Source: Bacteroidales bacterium | GTDB lineage: Bacteria; Bacteroidota; Bacteroidia; Bacteroidales; UBA3824 | NCBI GenBank assembly: GCA_017541145.1 | Contig: JAFXZT010000146.1 | Span: 1-56,040 of the forward strand | Direction: 5' to 3' | DNA length: 56,040 nucleotides | Part shown: positions 26,451 through 35,337 of the stretch, piece by piece | Numbering within the stretch: position 1 is the stretch's first letter | How the letters are laid out: the number at the start of each line of letters is the position of its first letter | The notes under the pieces: generated by a model | The model's database searches: none | What the model was told of the DNA's origin: nothing | What the model saw: only the letters and a program-made list of their open reading frames with translations | Made by a program: the position numbers and the translations under genes

Positions 26451-27038
26451 TTATCTAAATATCTTAAAAACCGTCAAGAAAATTATTTTGAAGTATTCTT
26501 TTACTGACTGGTTTTCAATATATTTCATATTAAGTTTAATTTTGTCAGGCATGATTTGATTGATATAAACCTCATCAGGATTTTCCGCCTTGCCAAGAAT
26601 TTCGTTCTCATCAACGTATTCTATTGAAGCGTAATCCGTTATACCCGGTCTTACAGATAAAACTTTTTCTTGTTCATCTGTATAAAGGTCAACATATTTT
26701 CTGACTTCAGGACGCGGACCAACCAAACTCATATCACCTTTCAAAACGTTGAAAAGTTGCGGCAATTCGTCAATTTTGAATTTACGGATAAAATACCCGA
26801 TTTTGGTAATTCTCGGATCTCTGCCGCCTACTGTTATCAGACTGCCTTTGTCAGCATCTTTACGCATTGAACGGAATTTGTACAAAGAAAAATCCGCGCC
26901 GTCTTTTCCGACTCGGATTTGTTTGTAAAATCCGCCGCCTTTGCTCGTTAAAACTATTATTAACCAAATAATTACAAACAAAGGCGAAAGAATCACCAAT
27001 CCCAAAAATGAAAACAATATATCAAAAAAACGTATCAT
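26451..27038 (-). CDS. Initiating sugar-phosphate transferase (WcaJ/PglC type)
   Basis: This 195-residue monotopic phosphoglycosyl transferase has one N-terminal membrane segment (about 5-30) and the catalytic domain motifs 'KFRSMRKDAD', 'IDELPQLFNVLKGDMSLVG' and 'GPRPE'. It lacks the extra TM helices of WcaJ and so resembles PglC. It transfers a sugar phosphate to undecaprenyl phosphate to start the repeat unit. It overlaps the preceding aminotransferase gene by 4 bases (translational coupling), suggesting an amino- or acetamido-sugar such as a bacillosamine type as first sugar. It lies late in the operon, after the glycosyltransferases. Confidence 0.93.
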   Translation of the reverse strand: MIRFFDILFSFLGLVILSPLFVIIWLIIVLTSKGGGFYKQIRVGKDGADFSLYKFRSMRKDADKGSLITVGGRDPRITKIGYFIRKFKIDELPQLFNVLKGDMSLVGPRPEVRKYVDLYTDEQEKVLSVRPGITDYASIEYVDENEILGKAENPDEVYINQIMPDKIKLNMKYIENQSVKEYFKIIFLTVFKIFR

Positions 27039-28252
27039 TTTCCCGCTACTTTATTATAAGCATCAACAACAGTTTTGATTACAAATTGAACTTTTTCATC
27101 GTCAAGTTGCGGATAAATGGGCAGCGAAATTTCAGACGAATAATTTTTGTAAGCCTGCGGATAATTTTTTATATCGTAACCCAAACCTTTGAAGAACGAA
27201 AGCATCGGCATCGGTATAAAATGTACATTAACAGCAACTTCGCTTTTTGCTATTTCATCAATCATCTTATCACGCATTTCTTCTGTGAAATCTTTGATTC
27301 TCAAAGCAAAAATATGATAAGAAGTCTCTTTTTCTCCGGAAATTGACGGCGGTAAAATTGCCCAGTCAAGTTTTGAAAAAGCCTGTGCGTATGTATCAAA
27401 AACGCGTTTTCTTTCTTTCAACAATCCTGCGTATTGACGGATTTGAGCCAAACCAATTGCTGCATTAACGTCTGCCATATTTATTTTCATGCCCTGCCCG
27501 ACAATATCATAACGCCAACCGCCGGCTTTGCTCTTAGAAAATGCGTCTTTGGTCTGACAATTCAACGCACGCATTCTGAGTTCTGCATAAAGTTGCTGAT
27601 TGTCAAAAGGTTGAGGCAAATTCATACAAATAGCGCCGCCTTCTGCCGTTGTAACATTTTTAACGGCGTGAAGCGAGAAAATTGCAACGTCAGTTTCGCT
27701 GCCGGTGTTAACGCCTTTTTTATAATGTGCACCAAGCGAATGTGCGGCATCGTTCAAAACCAAAATACGACCCAACTTCTCTTGAACAGAAGATTCTGCA
27801 CGGAATTTCTTTTTAATTTCCGGTTCGTTCACGAGATTCATAATTGCATCATAATCACAAGGATAACCGGCAATATCAACGGGAAGAATCGCTTTGGTTT
27901 TTTCCGTAATTGCATTTCTGATTGCATCAACAGAAATATCAAAATCGTCGTTGGAATCTACCATAACCGGTTTCCCCCCTGCCCAAAGCACAGCCATTGC
28001 GGTTGCACAATAAGTATAAGCCGGAACAATTACCTCATCGCCCTCTTTCAAACCGAGCCAGCGCAACATCATAATTGCACCCGAAGTCCAAGAATTTACA
28101 CACAAAACACTCTGTGCACCTGAAAGTTTTTGAATTTCTTCTTCCAAGGCTTTTACTTTCGGACCGGTGGTTATCCAACCGGATTTCAAAGAGTCAACAA
28201 CCTCGTTGACAATACTATCGTCAATGTATGGCGGTGAAAACGGAATTTTCAT
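27035..28252 (-). CDS. DegT/DnrJ/EryC1 sugar aminotransferase
   Basis: This 405-residue PLP enzyme installs an amino group on a nucleotide keto-sugar. The Schiff-base lysine is Lys198 in 'FSLHAVKNVTTAEGG', with 'NDAAHSLGA' (Asp168) contacting the pyridine nitrogen and 'VNSWTSG' binding the phosphate. The His before the catalytic lysine region is typical of the family. It overlaps the sugar transferase gene by 4 bases, so both probably act on the same sugar. The dehydratase that would make its substrate is not in the window and may be encoded elsewhere. Confidence 0.92.
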   Translation of the reverse strand: MKIPFSPPYIDDSIVNEVVDSLKSGWITTGPKVKALEEEIQKLSGAQSVLCVNSWTSGAIMMLRWLGLKEGDEVIVPAYTYCATAMAVLWAGGKPVMVDSNDDFDISVDAIRNAITEKTKAILPVDIAGYPCDYDAIMNLVNEPEIKKKFRAESSVQEKLGRILVLNDAAHSLGAHYKKGVNTGSETDVAIFSLHAVKNVTTAEGGAICMNLPQPFDNQQLYAELRMRALNCQTKDAFSKSKAGGWRYDIVGQGMKINMADVNAAIGLAQIRQYAGLLKERKRVFDTYAQAFSKLDWAILPPSISGEKETSYHIFALRIKDFTEEMRDKMIDEIAKSEVAVNVHFIPMPMLSFFKGLGYDIKNYPQAYKNYSSEISLPIYPQLDDEKVQFVIKTVVDAYNKVAGK

Positions 28253-28285
28253 TGTATAATATATAATTAGATTAAATGTACAAAA

Positions 28286-29296
28286 TTATCTGTTCGATTG
28301 TGCTGTAAAAGTTCTGTGAAATAATACCTTAAACAATCCAACCCAATATCCCCAACCGTAACTTAAATGGACATTGAAAAAAATCCACGGCATCAGAAAA
28401 ATCATTGATGCTCTTTTGGTAGATTTTGCGCTTTTTATGCCCATAAAAATACCGATTGCGAAATACAAAGTCAAGAAAGCAAGATAAAGCCACAAAAATA
28501 TTTTTGAGAAAAAACTTAATGCCAACCCGCAAATCAATGCAGCCACAAACAACGGCGGAACGAATTGTCTAACAGTTGCGGCTTGTCCCAACTTTTTATT
28601 AACCAACGGTTTAAAAAGACCATACTGATAAAACATCTTTCTTACTTTTGCAACCTTGTCTCGGACAAAATATTTAATTCCCAATGTCGGAATAAGGTAA
28701 ATGGAACCGCCGTTTTTAATAATTCTGGCATTTAACTCATCATCTTGATTTCTGATAAGTTCTTCATCATAAAGACCCACTTTATCAAAAACCTCACGCT
28801 TGAAACAACCAAAAGGAACACTGTCGGTTTTAACATTTTCTTTTGCACCAATACGGTGAAGAGAATTTCCCATTCCGAAAGGATTTTTCAAACACTCAGC
28901 AATTGCATACGAGATATTTGTCTCATTACAAGGCAAAGTGATAAAAACACCGCCTACATTGTCAGCGTCATACTTTTTCAAGTTGTCCACCAGACAAGAA
29001 AAATAATTTTGCGGATATTCACAATGACCGTCCAAACGGAGAATCACTTCGCCCTTTGAGGCTTTGATTCCGATATTCATTGCATACGGCACAACTCTGT
29101 GAGGATTTTCCAGAAGTTTTATAAAAGGATATTTTACACAATATTCATTAACAATTTGAACAGTCCTATCTCCGCTCATACCGTCAATAAAAAAAATTTC
29201 CATATCCTCCTTCGGATAATCCTGCTTTAAAACCGAATCAATACATTTTGCGATGTATTTTTCTTCGTTGTATATAGGACAAATTACTGATAACAT
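28286..29296 (-). CDS. GT2 glycosyltransferase with C-terminal TM helices
   Basis: This 336-residue protein has a GT-A domain beginning 'LSVICPIYNEEKYIAKCIDS' with the metal/nucleotide 'LRLDGHCEYP' Asp motif near residue 113, and 'RNQDDELNARI' as catalytic region. The C-terminal 90 residues contain two to three TM helices, as in ExoA-type succinoglycan glucosyltransferases. It should add one sugar to the lipid-linked repeat unit at the inner membrane. In the polysaccharide operon, 33 bases before the aminotransferase gene. Confidence 0.88.
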   Translation of the reverse strand: MLSVICPIYNEEKYIAKCIDSVLKQDYPKEDMEIFFIDGMSGDRTVQIVNEYCVKYPFIKLLENPHRVVPYAMNIGIKASKGEVILRLDGHCEYPQNYFSCLVDNLKKYDADNVGGVFITLPCNETNISYAIAECLKNPFGMGNSLHRIGAKENVKTDSVPFGCFKREVFDKVGLYDEELIRNQDDELNARIIKNGGSIYLIPTLGIKYFVRDKVAKVRKMFYQYGLFKPLVNKKLGQAATVRQFVPPLFVAALICGLALSFFSKIFLWLYLAFLTLYFAIGIFMGIKSAKSTKRASMIFLMPWIFFNVHLSYGWGYWVGLFKVLFHRTFTAQSNR

Positions 29297-29301
29297 TTTG
29301 T

Positions 29302-30786
29302 TTATTTTTCAATTATTTTCCAATGCCCGCCCTTATCAGGACCGATACGTACAATCAAGCCTAATTGTTTGAGTTTCTTTATATTATAAAAAACTCCGTC
29401 ATCAGAAATATTACAAATTCTCCCAATTTCAGAATTAGTTATATATGGATTTACTTTGATTAAATCAATTATTTTTTGCTGATTAATATTTAGTTTTTTC
29501 TCCGTAGTTTTCTCCGTAGTTTTCTCCGTAGTTTTCTCCGTAGTTTCTTCAGTAACATTATCTTTATCTAGTGCGACACCGTTCTCTTTATCAATTGCAT
29601 CTCTTTTATAAAATACAATTGTAGAATGTGTTATATCGGATTTGAAATCAATTTCTTTTCCTGTTAACGCAGTCCACGTTTTAATTTTATCAATACCGTA
29701 TCCTGCATTTTCCGCAAGTTTTGCCGCTCGAAAAAGTTTAATTATAATTGGGTTGCGTGGCAGTGAAATTGCCTCCTGTTCAACTTTTTCCACAGGGACA
29801 ATGAACCCGCCAGGATTTTGAAACTCAATACGGTTGGTAAAAATTCTAATAGTCGGGTGCATCGGACTGAACCAATCGGAATGAGCAAGAAAATTTATCA
29901 AGCCTTCTCTCAAGGCATATAAACGAGATTCATCATCGGGCGATGCTCCGGATTCTGTTGTCGTGAACGGATTATCAGCATAAAGTCTAAGTCTCTGAAT
30001 TATAACATTATAGTATTCCCATATATTTTCTTGTTCCTGCATTCTAAATGTATACCTCGGAACTGCCGTTGCTACTGAATCGCTGGGAATTTCAATATAA
30101 TCCACCCAAAAATTTGGCATAAATTCCCTTATGCTATCTTGTTTCCCAAACATCAAGAGAGAACCATACGACAACTCTCCCGAAATGTTGGAACAAATAC
30201 CGATTTTACGACAAAAAGCATTGTCATCCAAATCATTGTAAGGAAACGATGAGTTGAAATTTCTTACATGGTTTCTAAAAGTTTTAAGCGACAGTAAATT
30301 CAAATCGTTGATTGATGATCCTTTGACAAACTCCTCCGATTTAATGCCGAAAGATTGGTCGTGGTACATCGCCATAATTTCTGCATCTGTAGCTCGCTGA
30401 TCACCCGAACAAACTCGGATAAAAGTATTTACAGGAGTATTGATGTATACGGGCTTAAATTTTGATGATGAAATATAAAACGCTAAAACAACTTTTGAAT
30501 CTATGACAAATTTAGAAGTTTTAAATAACAAATGCTGATTAAACTTCTGTCCCGAACGGATTACTGTTGTAAAATCTTGTTCTATTTTTTCAGGGTTGTC
30601 AATGCCTTCAATTTCAAAACTTTTGCCTTTTTGAGCAACACCAAGTACAATCCAACCACCGATAGTATTTGCAAAGGCGCAAACTGTTTCCCAAACGTTC
30701 TTTGGCAGTTCTGACTTTGCAGATTTTACTTCAAAATCATCCCATTCAATTTCAGATAATTTATGTATAAGTTCGTCTTTAGTCAT
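29302..30786 (-). CDS. AlbA_2/HATPase-type putative transcriptional regulator
   Basis: This 494-residue protein starts with an AlbA_2 (Schlafen-type) DNA-binding domain ('FEVKSAKSELPKNVWETVCA', 'GGWIVLGV'), followed by a RecG-like/HATPase_c_4 region (residues about 280-400, 'ALREGLINFLAHSD', 'NAGYGIDKIK'), a low-complexity linker with four TTEK repeats, and a C-terminal winged helix ('SEIGRICNISDDGVFYNIKK'). Such proteins are usually annotated as ATP-binding or RecG-like regulators. It overlaps the ligase-like gene by 4 bases (30783-30786) and lies 5 bases before the GT2 gene, so it is fully built into the polysaccharide operon, an unusual location. A role in controlling the operon is possible but unproven. 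Confidence 0.8.
   Translation of the reverse strand: MTKDELIHKLSEIEWDDFEVKSAKSELPKNVWETVCAFANTIGGWIVLGVAQKGKSFEIEGIDNPEKIEQDFTTVIRSGQKFNQHLLFKTSKFVIDSKVVLAFYISSSKFKPVYINTPVNTFIRVCSGDQRATDAEIMAMYHDQSFGIKSEEFVKGSSINDLNLLSLKTFRNHVRNFNSSFPYNDLDDNAFCRKIGICSNISGELSYGSLLMFGKQDSIREFMPNFWVDYIEIPSDSVATAVPRYTFRMQEQENIWEYYNVIIQRLRLYADNPFTTTESGASPDDESRLYALREGLINFLAHSDWFSPMHPTIRIFTNRIEFQNPGGFIVPVEKVEQEAISLPRNPIIIKLFRAAKLAENAGYGIDKIKTWTALTGKEIDFKSDITHSTIVFYKRDAIDKENGVALDKDNVTEETTEKTTEKTTEKTTEKKLNINQQKIIDLIKVNPYITNSEIGRICNISDDGVFYNIKKLKQLGLIVRIGPDKGGHWKIIEK
29496..29543 (-). repeat. Four tandem 12-base repeats (TTEK codons)
   Basis: Four perfect copies of TTTTCTCCGTAG (plus-strand reading) encode Thr-Thr-Glu-Lys four times in the linker before the winged helix of the AlbA_2 protein. 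Unit loss or gain would keep the frame but change linker length. Confidence 0.9.
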
Positions 30787-32081
30787 TTTGCTAATTCATT
30801 CTTCTTTTCTTCGCTCATCATCAATAGCAACATCGTTGCCCACGGAATAAACATTAGTCCTGCATTTCTTGTTAGCATATTTTCAAACATCAAATTCACC
30901 ATCACAGCAATGGCAAAACCTATCAGCGGAAAATATCTGTTTTTAATTCCAAAATAAAGCGGCGTAAATAGCATTGCGAGCAATAATAGCAATCCAATCA
31001 CACCCATCGAAAGTTGAGCGTAAATATATTGATTGTGAGTGCCGAACTCAAAAGCAACATTATTTTTCTGATATTGCTTTTCCAATTCTGTGTCGGTGTC
31101 GCCAATTCCTACGCCAAGAATAGGATTTTCTTTTATGACTTGAAATGCATTATGCCAAATGATAAAACGCGAATTAACAGTATTTTCTAATCGTTCTGTT
31201 ACCTCTTGCTTATTATCTGATTTTAAAGCCGTTATAGAGTTATCTATTATCCATGATAATCGACTATTTTCGATTATAAAATACGTCAAAGAAATAAAAA
31301 AAATAAATCCTATTATTAAAAAATTCAGTTTTTTATTAATAAGAGCATAATAAACAATAAAAAAAAGTGTAACAGCAATTGAAGCGATAATATTACCCCT
31401 ACTTTGCAATAGATAAATAAAAAATGAAGAATATATTATGCCCATTATTGACAAAAATTTATACTTTTTTCCATTTATACTTTTTAATTCTGTTATTAGA
31501 AAAAGAATTGAAAATAAAAAATAAAATGAATAATATGAAGGATGAATAAAATGGGACAAAGACTCATAAGCGAAATTATTATATCCAGAAGAAATAGATT
31601 CCAAAATGTCTAAATCACGATAATATGTATCAGCCTTAAATATTATACCATTTTCAGTTTCAATCAAAGAATTATTAAAAGAAATAATCAAACAAAAAAA
31701 AGATGAAACTACAACCCCTGCAAGAAAAATCCAAGCAAGAATTTTTGTATTTCTTATAATTACACCTACTTTTGCCAAATAAAAACTTAAAGGAAAAGCC
31801 ATTAACATTACATATCTACCGCAAAGTTGTAATCCTCTGTCAAAACCATCAGACCACAAAAGACTTACAAAACTCCACAACCAATAACCAATAGAAATAA
31901 TAATAAAATATTTTACAGGATTGCTTATAGTTTTTAAACTCAAATTTTTGTACAAATCCTTATTTACAAAAATTCCTAAAACAAATACCAAAAATCCAAT
32001 ATTAGCAATAGTTAAATTAAATGGTACTAAAAACAAAAACAGCAATAAAGATATTAATGAAATTCTTTTTATGATTTCCAT
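30783..32081 (-). CDS. O-antigen ligase/polymerase-like membrane protein
   Basis: This 432-residue protein has about ten TM helices and the Wzy_C-type periplasmic loop 'NPILGVGIGDTDTE' followed by 'HNQYIYAQLSMGVIGLLLLL', typical of WaaL ligases and O-antigen polymerases. It would join the finished glycan to its acceptor or polymerise repeat units. The ATG at 32081 (MEIIKRISL) is chosen; an earlier in-frame ATG at 32123 would overlap the kinase gene by 37 bases and adds a charged 14-residue extension. With a second polymerase-like gene in the operon (34183-35337), one is more likely the ligase. Confidence 0.85.
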   Translation of the reverse strand: MEIIKRISLISLLLFLFLVPFNLTIANIGFLVFVLGIFVNKDLYKNLSLKTISNPVKYFIIISIGYWLWSFVSLLWSDGFDRGLQLCGRYVMLMAFPLSFYLAKVGVIIRNTKILAWIFLAGVVVSSFFCLIISFNNSLIETENGIIFKADTYYRDLDILESISSGYNNFAYESLSHFIHPSYYSFYFLFSILFLITELKSINGKKYKFLSIMGIIYSSFFIYLLQSRGNIIASIAVTLFFIVYYALINKKLNFLIIGFIFFISLTYFIIENSRLSWIIDNSITALKSDNKQEVTERLENTVNSRFIIWHNAFQVIKENPILGVGIGDTDTELEKQYQKNNVAFEFGTHNQYIYAQLSMGVIGLLLLLAMLFTPLYFGIKNRYFPLIGFAIAVMVNLMFENMLTRNAGLMFIPWATMLLLMMSEEKKNELAK

Positions 32082-32086
32082 TTCTT

Positions 32087-33214
32087 CTATTTTAACAATA
32101 ATTTGGCTCTTTCTCTTACCCAAAACGACAAAAAATTAAGCCGGTTTTCCGATAAATTATATCTTGAATGTTTTTTGAATTTGAAATCAACAAGTTTTGA
32201 CAACATCTTTCTCTGACGATGAGTTATTATTTTGGATGCAAATTCAATAAAATCAGAATATAATGATGGTAAAATCGTTTTTGAATACTTCTGGTAATTC
32301 TCAATATCATCGTCCATAGCATAACAGAAAAGCGATAATCCATTATCAAAAATAGGTGCAGCAGAAACGATTTTATTGGTTTTATTATCAATCATAAATC
32401 CGAAATTTCCCAAATGCCTGTCTTGATTCAAAATTACAGCATCAAAAACAAACATATCAATCAACGAATCGTAAAATTCCTCCCCAAGATTCCTATAAAA
32501 CTCTAAAACAGAATCTATATTATTAAATTTTAACAAATTACCGGCAGGAATAAATGACAAGTCTTTTGAAGTAAACAATTCGCAAACAGAACACAAACGT
32601 CCTTTCCATTTACTCAAACCATAATTTATTGCATTAATACCCATTGATTGAGCGACTTGTGAGGCATAAAACTCACTGTAAGGCTCATTTCCTGTGTTTG
32701 CCGCACCAACAGTACCCGATTTGTACAAGAATATTCCACCATTAATCCTCCGCCAAGCCTTTGCCAACATTCCGTTGGTGGTAAATTCAGGCGAACTTTT
32801 AAATTCTGTTTTTAAGTAATTACCATAACCGGTAAAGGCAATCGCCCCCAAAGCGGCAGAAAATCGGTTATCGTACAAATTCAAAGCACTAAATTCCCGT
32901 TTTTCAGTTTCGGGACAAATCCAATAACAATCGTTCAAAGAAAGTCCGTAACTTACTGACAGAATACCTAATACGTCGTTTTCATTCAACCCGAGTTTTG
33001 CCAGAAAGTTTTTTACATAATATCTGTTAGACGGAATAACGCGGTGTTTTAACCATTTAACCAGTTTTTCAGGCGTAACTTCACCACAAAATTCAAATGG
33101 CAATTTTTCTTTTTCAGTAATGCCATCTTCTATTTGACACAATAATCTTCCTTCTTCATTTTTCAATGAAAACGAGAAAAGAGTAATATCAAAATACTTG
33201 AAAAAGAAAAACAT
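32087..33214 (-). CDS. HipA-like protein kinase without HipB partner
   Basis: This 375-residue protein has a HipA/CtkA-type kinase core: Lys165 in 'GIFLYKSGT' as nucleotide-binding lysine, Glu181 in the next helix, 'LNQDRHLGNFGFM' with catalytic Asp265 and Asn270, and 'PIFDNGLS' with metal-binding Asp290. All catalytic residues are present. The N-terminal 140 residues are shorter than in HipA toxins and no HipB-like antitoxin gene is adjacent. It is collinear with the polysaccharide operon, just before the ligase-like gene. It may be a phosphotransferase acting on a protein or an antitoxin-free HipA relative. Confidence 0.8.
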   Translation of the reverse strand: MFFFFKYFDITLFSFSLKNEEGRLLCQIEDGITEKEKLPFEFCGEVTPEKLVKWLKHRVIPSNRYYVKNFLAKLGLNENDVLGILSVSYGLSLNDCYWICPETEKREFSALNLYDNRFSAALGAIAFTGYGNYLKTEFKSSPEFTTNGMLAKAWRRINGGIFLYKSGTVGAANTGNEPYSEFYASQVAQSMGINAINYGLSKWKGRLCSVCELFTSKDLSFIPAGNLLKFNNIDSVLEFYRNLGEEFYDSLIDMFVFDAVILNQDRHLGNFGFMIDNKTNKIVSAAPIFDNGLSLFCYAMDDDIENYQKYSKTILPSLYSDFIEFASKIITHRQRKMLSKLVDFKFKKHSRYNLSENRLNFLSFWVRERAKLLLK

Positions 33215-33280
33215 AAATTATATAAATAACTTTTGGCAAATCACCAAATATAAAGAATTGCCAATAAAAAAACTAGTAAA

Positions 33281-34204
33281 TTATGATTTGTAAATCATTT
33301 TATACAAATCTTCATCAGAAATATTATAATGTTTCATTATATTGCTGATTTGTACGTCATTCAAATTCTGCTCAACGTTTTCATGTTGTAACGAACTATT
33401 ACCATTAAGCCCATACTCTTTATAAACATCAACGCATTTCAATTTATTATAAGGCTTATTAATTAAAACAATATCTGTACCATGCAACCATATCATAAAA
33501 TTAAACCAAACATCATCTGCTTTTGGTGATAATATTGTAAATAAATTCTGTTTTAAAACATCTTCGTGCAAATATGATTTATGATACAATACACCACCAA
33601 CACCTGTAACAAATAAACCATCAGAACTATTATTAATAGTATTATACCATGCATTATAAGGCAATAATTTGAAATTATCATCAAACCTTAATTTATGGCA
33701 AATATGCGCTATTATTCTGTTAGGATATTGTAAATGTGTATTCCATATCTTTTTTAACCAATTTTTTTTATAATAAATATCATCATCTGCTGTAACAATA
33801 TAATAATCAGGATATTGTTCCAACGCTGGTACTAATTTTGTATAAGATCTAAGATCTTTACTAAACTTAAATTCGACTCCGTAATTTTCAAAAGCTAATA
33901 ACTCATTTGACAACTTATCTCTTGAAAAATCAGCATCAGACAACCAAACTATAATTTTTTCCGGTCGTATCGTCTGATTAACCAAAGAAAACAATGTATA
34001 TTTCAATTCTGCAACTCTTTCGCCATAAGTAGTTAAAGATACAATTAAGTTCTTTATAATCTCACGACTACTATCATAAACAAACTTTTTGATTTGTTTA
34101 TCAACTTTTTTCTTATTCAACTTTTTTCCCGTTAAAAAGAAAAAAATCTCATACAAGAATTTATGTGATAATATAATCTTTTTTATTTTTTTAAATAACG
34201 ACAT
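33281..34204 (-). CDS. Glycosyltransferase, GT-A fold
   Basis: This 307-residue protein has an 'IVSLTTYGERVAELKYTLFS' start to its GT-A domain (about residue 54), 'RPEKIIVWLSD' and the metal-binding 'YYIVTADDDIYYKK' Asp-Asp-Asp motif. These features are shared by GT2-like capsule glycosyltransferases. The first 50 residues are very basic (many Lys), suggesting peripheral membrane attachment. It overlaps the polymerase gene by 22 bases. The sugar is unknown. Confidence 0.82.
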   Translation of the reverse strand: MSLFKKIKKIILSHKFLYEIFFFLTGKKLNKKKVDKQIKKFVYDSSREIIKNLIVSLTTYGERVAELKYTLFSLVNQTIRPEKIIVWLSDADFSRDKLSNELLAFENYGVEFKFSKDLRSYTKLVPALEQYPDYYIVTADDDIYYKKNWLKKIWNTHLQYPNRIIAHICHKLRFDDNFKLLPYNAWYNTINNSSDGLFVTGVGGVLYHKSYLHEDVLKQNLFTILSPKADDVWFNFMIWLHGTDIVLINKPYNKLKCVDVYKEYGLNGNSSLQHENVEQNLNDVQISNIMKHYNISDEDLYKMIYKS

Positions 34205-35337
34205 AAATATTTATATATTTTATAATTTTTTTTCGATAACAAAAATCCTAAAATGATAGACAAAATCGCCCACTCCCAAACATTAAATAACCCCCAATAC
34301 GGAGAGAAAAAAGTCATCAGCAACGGTATTCCTATAAAAAAAGAATAAGCTAAGAAAGTAAATTTATTACTTATTCCGTAATATATAATATTCGAAACTA
34401 TACTTAAAACCAGCGTAAAAATTATCAAGCGTATATAACCATAAGATAACAAAATGCCTCCAAATAAAGTATATACATTTGTATATTCTTCTACTTTAGA
34501 AGAAATAAGTATATAACTTTCAAATCCGCTACTAACCTGACTGTTAAATAAGGAAGGCATAATATCTTCATGTTCAATAATCCTTCCTACAGCAATAAAA
34601 CCACCACCAATATATTTTGCAAAATGTCCCATCACAAAACTAAAAAAATTATCCATAGAATAACCCTTTAATAAAAAATTTATAAAATAATTAGCCATAA
34701 ACATAGCAAAAACAACTATACAAATAATAACGGATAATTTAATGATTTTTTTTGCAGATGGTCTTGTATATAAAAACTTAATCAGAAACGCCGAAATAAC
34801 AAATAAAATATGATATTTAGTTCCAGATAAGAAAATAAGAATAAATAACAATATAAACAACAAAAGAGAAAATATCTTTTTCTTAATAAAAAGTAAATAA
34901 AAAGCAGAAAAACAAATAATTAAATTTAAATTGTGAGCACCTAAACCTCGAGAATATTGATTCTCAAAAGATTCAGAACCAATAAAGCCACAGGATAATG
35001 TTTTATATAAATGCACAATGCCTATTACAATAAGAATAAGCATTAAATAAAAATCAAGAGAGGAAAAATTTCTTTCAATCAAAACATATTTTCTTTTTTC
35101 CTTGTATTTATAAAAAAAAATGGACGGAACATAAAATAACAACAGACAGCCGGAATACAATGCATATACGAAATTAGAAACTGGGTAAAAGCTGTAAAAT
35201 TTTTCACCTATATACGCAAAAAAAAGACCTATCAACGACGATATACTAACTAATGAAGAGGGAGAAGCCAAACTTTTTCCCCCCTTTAACTCACATAATA
35301 TTATAAAAAAACAAATAAACAAAAACAGATAAATCAT
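34183..35337 (-). CDS. Wzy-type oligosaccharide repeat unit polymerase
   Basis: This 384-residue protein has about ten TM helices and no soluble domain. Arrangement and size fit oligosaccharide repeat-unit polymerases (Wzy/EpsG-like), with a periplasmic loop in 'GFIGSESFENQYSRGLGAHN'. Wzy proteins polymerise lipid-linked repeat units at the periplasmic face after Wzx flipping. Sequence conservation in this family is low, so the call rests on topology and on the flippase and chain-length genes in the same locus. It overlaps both neighbours, by 22 and 4 bases, indicating coupled translation. Confidence 0.75.
   Translation of the reverse strand: MIYLFLFICFFIILCELKGGKSLASPSSLVSISSLIGLFFAYIGEKFYSFYPVSNFVYALYSGCLLLFYVPSIFFYKYKEKRKYVLIERNFSSLDFYLMLILIVIGIVHLYKTLSCGFIGSESFENQYSRGLGAHNLNLIICFSAFYLLFIKKKIFSLLLFILLFILIFLSGTKYHILFVISAFLIKFLYTRPSAKKIIKLSVIICIVVFAMFMANYFINFLLKGYSMDNFFSFVMGHFAKYIGGGFIAVGRIIEHEDIMPSLFNSQVSSGFESYILISSKVEEYTNVYTLFGGILLSYGYIRLIIFTLVLSIVSNIIYYGISNKFTFLAYSFFIGIPLLMTFFSPYWGLFNVWEWAILSIILGFLLSKKNYKIYKYLCRYLKK

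Noticed and set aside
29496-29543. Possible CRISPR-like array in the repeats
   Set aside because: The units are contiguous without spacers and encode an in-frame TTEK linker; no cas gene is present.
32081-32123. Upstream ATG for the ligase-like gene
   Set aside because: It adds a charged 14-residue extension and overlaps the kinase gene by 37 bases; MEIIKRISL fits a membrane protein start better.
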